A stretch of DNA of 64,000 nt from Paramoeba atlantica (GCA_977017575.1 CDRNVI010000007.1:124001-188000), one strand, 5' to 3'. Counted from the first letter of the stretch, positions 1 through 9,692 are shown. Notes: generated from the letters alone by a model not told the origin. Made by a program: numbers and translations.

Positions 1-868
1 GAACAGTAAAATGAGCGAGCTGTGCGCAGAGCCTTCTTTGATTAAAATATTGTAACCTGAGATGTTGCGTTTCAATAAATTTCGTCACTCATCCATACAA
101 CAAGAGGTATACGTATATACCTGTTTTTAACCTTATCGTGAGCAAATAAATATGTATCTTTGCTTATGGTAAAATGCTGTTGTTTTAGATGACCAGTCAA
201 TAATAATAAATTTCTTACTCTTCCTTTTGATAACATTGACTAATCTCTTCTTACACCTTCTCTATACTTTTGATGCGCATGGCTTGTCAACGATGATTAG
301 AGCAGGCCTGGAACGCCTGAAGTGTTTTCCACATCTGATGCTGATGAAACTTGATCGTCATGTTCTGCCTGAAAACTATAGCTCTGCAAGATTTTTTCTA
401 TATATATTTTAGGTAAGCAGAAAAACCATTCCCTCCAACAAGGCATACTCTCCCCGATCCGAGCACCCAGATTGCACAGATTTCGCACCCGAATTTCACA
501 AAAAGTCGACCTCTAAAAATATAGGTACATAAAGCTTTAAAGGTACTATAGGTATTTTATAGTAACTATATTTATTTTTTCTACCTATATATAAACTATA
601 TAAAGTTATTCGGACCCCTGCTATAATTATAATTATAAATTCAAAAAAGTTATAATTTATACTTATAATTACTTATGGAGGGGGGAGTACCTACAGTGTA
701 GGCGAGATCATTTAGTAATGTGTATTGTAACTTCATTAAAGCCAAGTGTCTGTCTTGGTTGTATACCTTAGCTTTTATTTGCTAGTATACAACGATAAAA
801 AGAAGAGATAATAGTAAAAAAGAAGGGAGCAAGAATAATTACGCGCGTTATTTTTTTCTGCCTGTATA
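1..868. other. AT-rich spacer at window start
   Basis: No supported gene. Positions 2-55 are open on the + strand up to a TAA and could be the last codons of a gene that begins outside the window, but nothing confirms it. The rest is AT-rich, with short inverted AT runs around 630-670 and a G run near 677 that resembles the ends of the C-run transposons seen elsewhere in the window. Short frames at 227-412 and 768-953 have no recognisable content. Confidence 0.5.
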
Positions 869-1855
869 ATGAAGCGAGCTCGTTTATCTCACGGAACTTC
901 TTCGATTCGAGCGAAGTCGAGGAAGCGGAGCAAAAATGAATTTGGGGATACAAAACTCATTGAAAACGAGAACAGCGTTAACAGCGGTTTGGTCTACAAT
1001 AAGGGCCACGGTCAACATATTTTGAAGAATCCTTTAGTTTTACAAGCGATTGTGGATAAGGCGGGTATCAAACCTACTGACGTTGTACTTGAAATTGGGC
1101 CAGGCACAGGAAACCTTACCGAGAAGCTTTTAGGAGTTGCGAAAAAAGTTATCGCTTTTGAAATAGATAGCAGAATGGTTGCCGAACTGAGGAAGCGCTT
1201 TCAGAGTGCAACAATAGGAAGAAAATTAGAGGTCATTGAAGGGGATTGCCTACGACAGAATTTTCCCTATTTCGACAAGTGCGTAGCCAATACGCCTTAT
1301 GCAATAAGTAGCGCGCTGGTTTTTAAGCTACTTCGAGGTAGCACGAGTGGCGCTTTCAGAGCCGCCGTGCTAATGTTTCAAAAGGAATTCGCACAGAGGC
1401 TGGTAGCGAAACCAGGAGATGAACAATACAGCCGATTAAGCGTCAATACGCAGCTACTTGCGAAGTGTTCTCACTTGATGAAAATCAGTAAAAACAGCTT
1501 TGACCCACCTCCCCAAGTGGAGAGCTCGGTCGTGAGGTTAGAGCCGCGGCGTCCAGCTCCTAAAGTAGACTTTGATGAATGGGACGGCCTAATGAAATTG
1601 CTTTTTAACCGCAAGAACAGGAAAGTTTGCTCTCTCTTGTCGTCTAAAAATATTCGAAGTAATTTGTACCGCATACATCGAAGTCATAGCACGATGAAGG
1701 AAAGCGCCCCTATTGACGAAGATGTGTTCAATAGAAGAATCTCCGTTTTACTCTCGGGACCTTCGCTATGTAATCTTCGAGCCCGGCGCATGACACAAGA
1801 CGATTTCGCCATGCTTCTTGCAAAATTTCATGAACAGCACGTTTATTTTTCTTAA
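869..1855 (+). CDS. DIM1: DIM1-type 18S rRNA dimethyladenosine transferase
   Basis: This is a KsgA/Dim1 family methyltransferase of 328 residues, the usual eukaryotic length. The family makes the two adjacent N6,N6-dimethyladenosines near the 3' end of small-subunit rRNA and is also needed for pre-rRNA processing in the nucleolus. Visible landmarks are a basic, nuclear-targeting-like N-terminus (residues 1-25), the NKGHGQHIL entry segment (44-52), the SAM-binding motif LEIGPGTGNLT (74-84), the acidic motif FEID (97-100) and the catalytic NTPY motif (141-144; usually NLPY). The start is the first ATG in frame after a T-rich tract. A mitochondrial mtTFB paralogue is less likely because there is no presequence. 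A cluster of perfect palindromes follows the stop. Confidence 0.93.
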   Translation: MKRARLSHGTSSIRAKSRKRSKNEFGDTKLIENENSVNSGLVYNKGHGQHILKNPLVLQAIVDKAGIKPTDVVLEIGPGTGNLTEKLLGVAKKVIAFEIDSRMVAELRKRFQSATIGRKLEVIEGDCLRQNFPYFDKCVANTPYAISSALVFKLLRGSTSGAFRAAVLMFQKEFAQRLVAKPGDEQYSRLSVNTQLLAKCSHLMKISKNSFDPPPQVESSVVRLEPRRPAPKVDFDEWDGLMKLLFNRKNRKVCSLLSSKNIRSNLYRIHRSHSTMKESAPIDEDVFNRRISVLLSGPSLCNLRARRMTQDDFAMLLAKFHEQHVYFS

Positions 1856-1902
1856 AACTTGTTTTTACCTTTTTTGGTTAATTGCCTTCGAAAAAGCATA
1901 CC

Positions 1903-2011
1903 TTGGTTCACGAACCAATGAAACTGGTATCACTTTTTAAAAGTGATGAGCACCACCTACACATAAAATGTGATACAACTGTCACAGTTGATACACAGTC
2001 AGTGTATCAAC
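1903..2011. repeat. Cluster of perfect palindromes
   Basis: Four strong inverted repeats lie within 109 bp below the DIM1 stop: 7-bp arms at 1903-1909/1912-1918, 9-bp arms at 1929-1937/1939-1947, 7-bp arms at 1976-1982/1984-1990 and 10-bp arms at 1987-1996/2002-2011. A weaker CACAT/ATGTG pair lies between the second and third. Arms are perfect and loops are 1 to 5 bases. The remaining spacer, 2012-2221, shows nothing else. RNA hairpins at the DIM1 3' end or protein-binding sites are both possible. Confidence 0.8.
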
Positions 2012-2221
2012 CACATGCTTAGTGTAGTACTGTTAACTATTTCGTTTTCGCATTGTAACCATTTGGTAAATTGAACAAGAATTCGTTTTCTTTATATTTT
2101 TTAAAAATTTCTTCTATTTATGCAAGAAAGAAAGTTGCTTCATACACTTGTTTCGCCGCACCTCTCACGTGCTTACTCGTGCTTTTCCGACTTTCTCACA
2201 CCTCTTTGTGTAGCCAATATA

Positions 2222-3065
2222 TTAAACATCAATAACTTCACCGAAATACCGAAGATTTTCCAGCATACGAGGTAAAACGTCGGTACCATTTTTCCTCAAC
2301 TTTCCATTTCTTTTCTCAGCTAAAGTTCGTACTCGACTGCCTCGCTTTTCATCCACCCGACCGAGTACGCCCCTTTCACGTTTGAGCGTCTTCTTCACAA
2401 GTGAATTGGCCGATTCAACTGTGTTTGTATGAACGCCTTCTTGGGTTACCAACCCGCGTCGGTGCACCACCTTTTTCCACTTGTATCCTTGCAGTTGCAG
2501 ATTATGACGTGCTGAGTCAGTCCAGATCCTAGTTCTGAACCCCGCTGTCAGAGCTTCGATGTTTGGAATAAGTGAGGCTGTGCTTCGATCAGGGACAACG
2601 TCCATAAGTATTTCAGAGATTTTATTTTGTCTGGTCATTTCAACTATAGTTTAAGCGACTTGCGACCCATCACGTCTGACACGTCGAGTGCAATTGCTGT
2701 CTCCCCGCTTCCTCATTGAGAAGACTGTTTCATCGCACTGTATGGAGTTCAATGTTCCGTGGCGACGAATTCTTGGGGGTACGTGTATTGTCCCGATCAA
2801 TGATCATCATAAAATCCAACGCTTCGCGCAGCCTGACCATGATCGTCACACTTAAGCCCGTCTCCTCCGCTGATACTGCATGTGGCTCGCCACGGGAACA
2901 CAAAATAATAAATTTCAGAATTTGTTTTGCAGTGCGTTTCGCATTCCCTGGAACCAGAGACTCAAGAATGTCGTACACCCTTGTACACCTTTTAGTACAC
3001 CGCCACTTCCCGTCGCTCAATCGCATTTCCAATGGCGAGGAGTGACTTCGCTTGTTGCGTGTCAC
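2222..3065 (-). mobile_element. Merlin-family transposase relic
   Basis: Two - strand frames form a broken Merlin (IS1016/ISXO2-like DDE) transposase. The upstream frame (3065-2730) carries the N-terminal DNA-binding part. Next comes a segment reading CDETVFSMRKRG, which holds the first catalytic Asp and is in a shifted frame. After an in-frame TAA, the frame 2638-2222 holds the second Asp in WTDSARHN and the Glu in GVHTNTVESAN. So there is one frameshift and at least one stop. It is clearly related to the intact element at 39232-40450 (shared DETxFSxxKRG and GVHTxTxE) but diverged. I could not find its terminal repeats. Confidence 0.75.
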
Positions 3066-3352
3066 GTTCCTTACAACAAGATCATGGCATTTAACCGGTG
3101 TCTACATTGAGTCTCTGACCACTTTGCCACCTTAATACTCAGCTTCCGACGGCACGCGTATCCCCGACACTCCCGACACAACCATGTGAGGAATTCAGAA
3201 AAACTTAAATTTTTTTTCCTAAAAAGTGCACGGATATTTTCCGTTTTTCCTCGTTTTTCTCAATATTTGTGACCAAATTTTTGAAAAGCGAATTCTCGTT
3301 CAATTTCCTCTAACTTTTCAATACCTGTTTTAATGTTTATGATGTTGCTTTA

Positions 3353-4585
3353 ATGAGTATTTGGTTGGATGAACAGTGTGTTTCGTACGATTGGCGTAAC
3401 AGAATTCGTGCTTTTAGCCGAGAGGACTTTCCATCATTTTGTGAAACCATATTCAGAATGGGTGAGCATGTTTCCGATTCGTCAAAATGTGATAATGTGC
3501 TTTTAGGTACGGTTCAGAAGAACTATTTTCTGGCGTTTTTCTTTAGGAAGTGGCGACAAAGTGGGTTTCCGCGTCATCTACGATTACCAGTACCAGAGAT
3601 ACGGCAAAGATTAAATTGCATGCTCGAAGGGAATCTAACTCACCTTGCTCGTATGGAATTCGAACTATTCGCTAGAGATGTTGAACATCATCGTGTTCGG
3701 CGAATCAAGGAGTTCTGCACCGCAGCATCTTGGAATCGTGCAGAAGTGAAAAATACCATTTTATCTTATCCAATTTCCATTAGACCTGAGAAAAATTCGA
3801 GTGCATCTTATATTGCAGAATGGGTGACAAAATATTTAGAGGATCGGTCTGCAGAAGAGTGCCAAATATCTCAAATCAGTTTCAGTTTACGTGATCCACT
3901 TACTCGCAAGCGTATTGATGTCGCAGTGAGAAGCCTCTCTTGTGCTCACATGCAACCGTTTGACTTAGACACTTTTCTTGCGTACTACGAATGTAGTCAG
4001 GCTTTGCAAACGGAACATCAGAATACTCATTGCGCATGTCCCGTGTGCAACAAAGTGATTTTATTGACCGATGTGCATCACGAGCCTATTCTTGATTTTC
4101 TTATTGAAGATCTGCACGAGGACGGCGATTTTGTATTGGTCAATAAAAATGGAAATTTCAGTATATCTGGGCTCACTGCAACTTACAATATTGATAAAGT
4201 TGAGTGCGAAAACAAAGAAAATGGGAATGCACAGGCTAACTTGGCTACGGCGACTGCTTCCAGTCACATTATCAGTTGTCATAATCCCGGTCTCCAGGAC
4301 ATAGAAGAAAACGACGAGAAATGCCTAGAAAAGGAACCCTCTGAAATTGCTTGCATTCAAGAAGAAATGAGTCTGAGTCAAGCAAATGTTATACAAGCGT
4401 ATAGTCAACATGCAATAAAAACAAATGCCAACTTGTTGGACCACACGTATCTTGACGTTTCCACAAAGGATCATGAGGTGGAATCAATAGCGAAAAAACA
4501 TGTGGATGAACTAGAACATTCGGAGCTTTCCCCTATAAAAACGGCTGAGTCAGTGGGGTGTGGAAGGAAAAGGCCTAGAAAATAG
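3353..4585 (+). CDS. SIZ/PIAS-type SUMO E3 ligase (SP-RING)
   Basis: This 410-residue protein has an SP-RING (MIZ) zinc finger at about residues 175-245. SP-RING proteins act with the E2 Ubc9 to attach SUMO to nuclear substrates. The signature runs ISFSLRDPLTRKRIDVAVRS, then CAHMQPFDL, then CACPVC, giving ligands C197, H199, C229 and C232. The Cys that usually opens the finger (LxCP) is Asp here; it is not a zinc ligand in yeast Siz1, so the fold can stand. Residues 1-170 may correspond to the PINIT region, but I see no clear motif and no SAP domain. The tail is acidic and ends in the basic run GRKRPRK. SUMO itself is encoded at 40503 in the same window. Assignment to SIZ/PIAS rather than MMS21 rests on the length and the long N-terminal part. 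Confidence 0.78.
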   Translation: MSIWLDEQCVSYDWRNRIRAFSREDFPSFCETIFRMGEHVSDSSKCDNVLLGTVQKNYFLAFFFRKWRQSGFPRHLRLPVPEIRQRLNCMLEGNLTHLARMEFELFARDVEHHRVRRIKEFCTAASWNRAEVKNTILSYPISIRPEKNSSASYIAEWVTKYLEDRSAEECQISQISFSLRDPLTRKRIDVAVRSLSCAHMQPFDLDTFLAYYECSQALQTEHQNTHCACPVCNKVILLTDVHHEPILDFLIEDLHEDGDFVLVNKNGNFSISGLTATYNIDKVECENKENGNAQANLATATASSHIISCHNPGLQDIEENDEKCLEKEPSEIACIQEEMSLSQANVIQAYSQHAIKTNANLLDHTYLDVSTKDHEVESIAKKHVDELEHSELSPIKTAESVGCGRKRPRK

Positions 4586-4899
4586 TGAATTCGCAGGAAA
4601 CGGATGCCGCGGTGCGCGTGAATTCGTACTGCGAAGCATCTTCTGTTGCAACGGAACACAGTAGATCGGTAAAATATTTCACCTACAATCTTCACGTCGT
4701 AACTGAAAAAGAATGAATTCGAACGCCCACGTACGTGTACTTTGAGCACGAATCATCATCAGTCAATACGTTTGTGTCATCGCGACCTCCTCAAGATGAC
4801 ACAGATTTTGAGTGTTCCAAATGGAATGTAGGGGTAGTTCGGTTTAAATATTTTTACAAAATATATTTTTTTATATTTTCAGACCCTTTTTTTATATTA
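4586..4899. other. Spacer, nothing recognised
   Basis: AT-rich spacer between the SUMO ligase and the left end of the TA-flanked element at 4900. No gene, RNA or repeat was recognised. Confidence 0.6.
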
Positions 4900-4975
4900 C
4901 TGTCCCCCCCTACTTATGCGCAACCGTTTGACCCGGCCACTTAAGCGCAATTTTGACGCATCGTTCAGAATAACA

Positions 4976-5003
4976 GCGCCGCAAAGCGGCGCGATTTTTT
5001 TTT
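4976..5003 (+). repeat. GC hairpin plus T-run module, copy 1
   Basis: A perfect 7-bp stem GCGCCGC/GCGGCGC with an AAA loop is followed by a run of nine T. Related modules lie at 6281-6299, 49022-49040 and 52280-52298, each next to the end of a C-run transposon. It resembles an intrinsic terminator in form, but its function here is unknown. Confidence 0.75.
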
Positions 5004-5170
5004 GGGGGGTACGAATTTTTGTACAGATTTTCGCCGCTATTGAAATGGAGAGTGCAAGTAGTCCCTTTGGGGCGTTCGAGAATTATCTTCATCGATCTCT
5101 AGAGATCTCTGATCCACACTGACCACCGATCTGTACGGTGAGTCTGCATACTGTACTGTACATCAGTCTA

Positions 5171-5919
5171 CAGTGGTGTTCAGCCTCTTTTACCCCCCCT
5201 ACAGGTCTTGCATTTTGTTCGATTTTGGAAATATTTTGTATGGGACTGTTTTTCGACCCAATCGTTCCGAATCCGAGGTCCTTTTCACTCGTGGACACCT
5301 GTATCATACCTAAACCGGGAAAAAACCCGAAAAAAAGTCGATTTGTTTTTTCACAGAGTACATTTTTTTTAAATTTGGTACACTTGTTGGTGATTCATGA
5401 CGAAGAAGCACCGCCCCCTGTGCTTACTTTCCTGCCTCGTGTGCCCCGAGAAGCGCACGGCACTCGCGATCGATTGAGTGCGACTTAAGTCCTATAAGAC
5501 ACTCGAAAAATTTCATAAACTTAGCCCCGGGTCCATCATTGAAACTTTTCGCCTTTTTTCTGAAGATTAACCGGAAACGTTTAAGAATGCCTTCCGGGAC
5601 TATAGTAAACGTTTTCTTTTGGTCAAGGAGGCTAAAGTGCATATGACTAAATACTAGAGATTACTTTGCACTCCTTTTCCACGTCTTCTGACCTACTTTA
5701 CTACTGTTCCTCATCCGAAACATTCAAAAAAATGAACCCAAAAAAGTTGTAATTAGTTTTTTTGACCCCTACCTGGCTAGGGGGGTAGGGGGTCGCTCGA
5801 GTGAAAAGGGCCTCGGATTCGGAACGATTGGGTCGAAAAACGGTGGTATACCAAATATTTCCAAAATCGGACAAAATACAAGACCTGTAGGGGGGGGTAA
5901 AAGACGCTGAACACCACTG
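5171..5919. mobile_element. Nested element with long inverted repeats and 12-bp target duplication
   Basis: A 749-bp element sits inside the 4900-6384 element. Its ends CAGTGGTGTTCAGC and GCTGAACACCACTG start inverted repeats of about 120 bp with only scattered mismatches (left 5171-5292, right about 5795-5919). It is flanked by a perfect direct repeat TACATCAGTCTA at 5159-5170 and 5920-5931. Long inverted repeats with a duplication of this length suggest a Mutator-like element. The CAGTGGTG termini also resemble Tc1 ends, in which case only the TA would be the true duplication. No convincing transposase frame is present, so it is non-autonomous. Confidence 0.82.
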
Positions 5920-6280
5920 TACATCAGTCTAAGTCCGTTTTATAGGGCTTCCTTGCTGTCTTTATCGCAGGTACCTTGGCGACCCTTGATAAAAACTTCT
6001 TCTAACTTCACGCGGAATACATCCGAAACTTTGGCTTTTGGAATGGCCGCGGTTCCAACCCATTCATGTACCTCAGACACTATCGCGCCACATAAATCAT
6101 TCTTATACATGCAACGACCCGTGTCAGAAGAATGGGACATCGCTTTTGATATCGACTTTTGAGGACCGTAGAGGAAGAAGGGGGAGAAAGGCACAAAGCA
6201 GAAAGCGGATTGCTAGGGGGGATAGTATATAAAAAGCAACCCCGAAGGGTACCCCGCGTATATAACTCATGATAGAAGCA

Positions 6281-6299
6281 CGCGTCGCGAAGCGGCGCG
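6281..6299 (+). repeat. GC hairpin plus T-rich module, copy 2
   Basis: The stem CGCGTCGC/GCGGCGCG has one G-T pair and a GAA loop and contains the heptamer GCGAAGC. It is followed by an interrupted T-rich run. It lies near the right end of the 4900-6384 element. Confidence 0.7.
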
Positions 6300-6384
6300 A
6301 ATTTATTTTTTCACTCTTTTTTGACCCGGCTACTTACGCGCAATTTTAGGCCAAAACCTGGTTGCGTTTAAGTGGGGGGGACAG

Positions 6385-6991
6385 TATATTGTATGCTGTC
6401 CCTCCCTGTTTACACTTCAAAGGGGTGAAACCCCCCTTTATACTAACATCATCCAGACGATGCAAAAATATACCATTTCGCCGGAATCCGCGGACGGATA
6501 CGCCAAGTTTTTTTTCATACTACTGCCGCAATAGCAGTATTTGCATTCTACGTGATGTCACTTCAAACAAGCATATATTCGACTCAAAAATGAAAACAAT
6601 TTATTGCACTGATCTTTTTACGTTTGGTATTGCACGCAATCAAAAAGAAGAGTCCTAAAATTCATTATGTCTTCCCTAGGCATTTTTCAAAACAAATTTA
6701 GCAGAAGAAGAACCATTTTTTCTTATCTCGAGCTCGAAAAAGAATCAAGTCAATTGTCTACCGTTACGAAAAAAACTCGTGGTGTAATATACACTCGAAA
6801 AAAACTCGTTGTGTATTTCTTATGGATACTTTTTTCTAATATGAACATGTAAAGAATTATAGATTTTGATATACACTAGCAATCGGCTATACGCCTCCCC
6901 CTCGAATTTTGAAAAAGTGAAAAAAACACATGTACAGTGTATGTGAGGTACGACAAGATAAAAAGATGACTGTTTTTCAATTTCAGTAGTC
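6385..6991. other. Spacer upstream of PhoD gene
   Basis: No supported gene. A short direct repeat (CGAAAAAAACTCGT-like) occurs near 6766 and 6795. A pyrimidine tract ending in TTTCAG at 6973-6986 lies 5 bases before the PhoD start codon and has the form of a 3' splice acceptor. Confidence 0.6.
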
Positions 6992-8404
6992 ATGCATCTC
7001 TGGTTTTTACTAGTTTGGCTTGTATGGAAATGTCCACAAAGGTCACTGCTTCTCACTGGGCTCTTAACTAGCGTAGAAGAAAATACTCGAAATCGATTAT
7101 CGGATCAAGACCACCTAAAGAAAGAGTTGGAGAATGTCACCACTATCACGTTCGGAAGTTGTAATCGTCCAGACAAAGCTCAATTAATATGGCACGCTGT
7201 GTTACAAGATTCCCCAACAGCATGGATGTGGCTTGGGGATGCAGTCTATGCTGACACGAGAAAATGGTTATTTCGTTTCCAGCCCAGTTCACTGGATCAC
7301 ATGGCGCGTGTATATGAAAAGCAAAAAATGAGCAAGGAGTATCAAGAACTTTTGAGGAGCAATATTTCGATATTTGGGGTCTGGGATGACCATGACTATG
7401 GAATCAATGATGGTGACAGAACATTTTTCAACAAAGACGCTTCTCAGAGTCTGTTCTTAGACTTTCTCGACACTCCTATGGATCATCCTATTAGAAGACA
7501 AAATGGAGTGTATCGTTTCTACTCACTTGCTCAGGGGCGCGTGCTGATTATTCTTTTGGACGTGCGCTACTTCAAGGATCCGTATGGTACGTCGGATGGG
7601 GATTTCTTGGGAGAAACCCAGTGGGCGTGGCTATCCCGTGTTCTAAATGACCAGCCCGGGGATATTGTTCTTATCGGTTCCGGCGTACAAATCATAAGCG
7701 ATAACAGGCCCACAGAGCACTGGGGTCGCTTTCCTCGTGCCAGGAAGAGGCTTGTCTCTATTGTAGCGTCCAGCGGTAGGGGTGGCATCCTTTTCCTATC
7801 CGGTGACATTCACTTTTCAGAGGTGCATCGCCTAAACTGCTCACCTTTAGGATATCCTGTGTATGAATTTACATCGAGTGGGATTACTCACCACGTCCCG
7901 TCGTGGTTAAGTGCTCTTGTACCTTCTTTGCCTACACGAATTGCGAGTTACTTCGGTTTGAATTACGGGAAGATTACCATTAAGTGGGAAGAAGGAGAAA
8001 TTCTACTCGAAATTAAAGATGTAAAGGGATTCATCCGGTGGAGTCATACAATTCCCTTTAGTGAACTACATGTTGGACAGCACACAACTAGTGCATGTTT
8101 CCGAGAAAGAGATTTGGAAAGACCAAATTTAGTTTGTGATTTACCTGAACATTCGCCTCACATACTTCTGTGGGTTATGCAAATACTAGAACGCTCTCGA
8201 TTTCGACACTTCTGTCCGCCTCGAGAACTCCTTGCCTGGCTTGTCATAACCATTATTTTGACGGCGCTTTTACTTTTTGGGACAATATTCTATTTTTATA
8301 AGAAATCATTTTCTTGCTCACGGGTGGAGTCTTCCACGCCAATTGAAAGCACGAGACAAGTTACAAGAAAGATGTTGCTGCAACCACGGACTGGTACTGA
8401 TTAG
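6992..8404 (+). CDS. PhoD-like metallophosphatase, membrane-anchored
   Basis: A 470-residue member of the PhoD/alkaline phosphatase D metallophosphoesterase family, which hydrolyses phosphate mono- or diesters with bound metal ions. Motifs in order are FGSCN (54-58), WLGDAVYADT (80-89), WDDHDYG (131-137), RYF with its surrounding loop, and LSGDIHFSE in the C-terminal half of the domain. A hydrophobic N-terminus (1-25) may be a signal sequence or anchor. A strong transmembrane helix lies near residues 415-437 (LLAWLVITIILTALLLFG), followed by a short basic tail. This suggests a type I membrane protein with the catalytic domain in the lumen or outside the cell. The start was chosen as the first ATG below the pyrimidine-AG tract at 6973-6986. 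Confidence 0.88.
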   Translation: MHLWFLLVWLVWKCPQRSLLLTGLLTSVEENTRNRLSDQDHLKKELENVTTITFGSCNRPDKAQLIWHAVLQDSPTAWMWLGDAVYADTRKWLFRFQPSSLDHMARVYEKQKMSKEYQELLRSNISIFGVWDDHDYGINDGDRTFFNKDASQSLFLDFLDTPMDHPIRRQNGVYRFYSLAQGRVLIILLDVRYFKDPYGTSDGDFLGETQWAWLSRVLNDQPGDIVLIGSGVQIISDNRPTEHWGRFPRARKRLVSIVASSGRGGILFLSGDIHFSEVHRLNCSPLGYPVYEFTSSGITHHVPSWLSALVPSLPTRIASYFGLNYGKITIKWEEGEILLEIKDVKGFIRWSHTIPFSELHVGQHTTSACFRERDLERPNLVCDLPEHSPHILLWVMQILERSRFRHFCPPRELLAWLVITIILTALLLFGTIFYFYKKSFSCSRVESSTPIESTRQVTRKMLLQPRTGTD

Positions 8405-8559
8405 GAGCATACGTCGTCTTCTTGTAAATTGAAGATGAAAAAGAGTGCTTTTTGATGTGATGTTCGCAGTAGAGGTCAGTAGCGAGTAATTGAACATTCG
8501 TCGGAGGGAACATGAGGTCGCCAAATTTCCTCTTAAGCGACCAACATAGTGGTTTTGTC

Positions 8560-8775
8560 TTATCCAATCATCATGATAACCCTTTTCCACAATTCTCTAT
8601 AGGACACTTTTTCTGACGACCATAGGACGGCGATGGTGTCGCCAACCTGACTCTCGGCTATTAACCTCGCAATGCGAGAGTCAGAGAGTGGGGGAAGCTC
8701 ATTCATTATGCATTTTTCTGCCTTAAAAAATAGGTTCAACTTCAAGATACCGTGGATGCCCATACAACAAGGCAC
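8560..8775 (-). pseudogene. Possible AMP-binding enzyme fragment
   Basis: On the - strand a short frame contains AVLWSSEKVSYRELWKRV, preceded by SRIARLIAESQVGDT. This resembles the start of acyl-adenylate-forming (AMP-binding) enzymes, where a strand is followed by (T/S)YxEL and a helix. The frame stops shortly after, and the following - strand sequence in another frame shows no recognisable motif. It would be the only host-like coding trace on the - strand, so a transposed or decayed fragment fits better than a gene. The match is short and could be chance. Confidence 0.3.
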
Positions 8776-8936
8776 TAAGCAACTAGGGTAACGTTCATCC
8801 TAACAAATCACGACTAGAATAGGTACCAACGGTACCGTATATAACCGGGTGCGTTTTAGAAAAAAAAACATTTAGATAGTATTGAATTTTAGATATTACT
8901 TGCAATCCACCATGATATTCGTGAACAGGGTGAATC

Positions 8937-9086
8937 AGCTGAGGGGCTGCGGGTGAGGCCCGATAAGAGATCATGCGAGATCACGCGAGATCTCTCTAGA
9001 GCGGATTTGGCTCGGGAGGGTGGTTGGACGACCTCAAAACGAGATCACGTGAGATCACGCGAGATCATACCCGCAGCCCCTCAGCT
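8937..9086. repeat. Foldback repeat with GAGATCACGC decamers, copy A
   Basis: Perfect 18-bp inverted repeats (8937-8954 and 9069-9086, AGCTGAGGGGCTGCGGGT) bound a 150-bp unit. Inside are clustered decamers of the form GAGATCACGC (six full or near copies) separated by a GGATTTGGCTCG/GGTTGGACGA stretch. A diverged direct copy without the right arm is at 9291-9410. Confidence 0.75.
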
Positions 9087-9094
9087 AATGCCAG

Positions 9095-9162
9095 GGGGTC
9101 TAAAATTCGTAAAACTTGGCCAATTTTGGAAAATAATAGCGCAGTCGAGAGCTCTCACACAG
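9095..9162 (+). repeat. Dispersed 65-bp repeat, copy 1
   Basis: The segment GGGGTCTAAAATTCGTAAAA through GAGAGCTCTC is about 80% identical, by eye, to 45096-45160, which lies inside the TTAA-flanked MITE upstream of SF3B4. Two far-apart copies imply a dispersed element. Confidence 0.65.
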
Positions 9163-9290
9163 CCCTCCTGTGGATACAGGTATGTCGTTTCCCATGCTTT
9201 TACACACGTGCTTTCACGTTTCAGGGAAAAGCGTCAGAATTTCTTAAAAAACTTGCACTCAACGTTTTTGACCCTCCCACCATTTTATAA

Positions 9291-9410
9291 AACTGAGGGG
9301 CTGTAGGTGAGGACCAAAATGAGATCGCGTGAGATCACGCGAAATTTTTCGGAAACGGATTTGGCTCGAAAGGGTGGTTGGACGATCTCAAAACGAGATT
9401 ACGAGGGATT
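9291..9410 (+). repeat. GAGATCACGC repeat, copy B
   Basis: A diverged direct copy of the left part of 8937-9086: it has CTGAGGGGCTGTAGGT, GAGATCGCGTGAGATCACGC, then GGATTTGGCTCG and GGTTGGACGATCTC in the same order. The inverted right arm is missing. Confidence 0.65.
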
Positions 9411-9692
9411 AGCATTAACTGATCCCCTCTGTATCTCTTCACATTCCTCTTCATCATCACTTAAAAGTTAGCTTTCGAGAGATTTACGCATCGTACAAGA
9501 GTATTGCGGTGCATCGTTTCAACCCTCAATTGGAATTTGATTTGTTACGTTGAGTTGTTGGGCGAAGTCAATCGACGCGCGCACGTACTGTGTTCCTTCA
9601 TTTGCACACCACCCTTACTCTTTTCTCCTTTCCAGAGCTCTATTTCTCCCTCCTTTCTCCCTCTCTTTATTTTGCCATTCTCCCCCCACCCC

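Larger units (their letters stand above)
4900..6384. mobile_element. TA-flanked Tc1/mariner-pogo-type element, non-autonomous
   Basis: The ends are inverted: left CTGTCCCCCCCTACTTATGC at 4900, right the complement of CTGTCCCCCCCACTTAAACG ending at 6384. Both are flanked by TA (4898-4899 and 6385-6386), the target duplication of the Tc1/mariner/pogo group. The same terminal sequence bounds the element at 50262-52413, which carries a transposase, so this copy belongs to that family. A subterminal CCGGCTACTTA-like motif recurs inside both ends. GC-rich hairpins followed by T-rich runs lie near both ends (4976-4992 and 6281-6299). No transposase remains. A second element (5171-5919) has inserted into it, so only about 736 bp is native sequence. 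Confidence 0.82.

Noticed and set aside
5940-6194. 84-codon - strand frame in the right part of the TA-flanked element
   Set aside because: No similarity to the transposase of the sister element and no motif.
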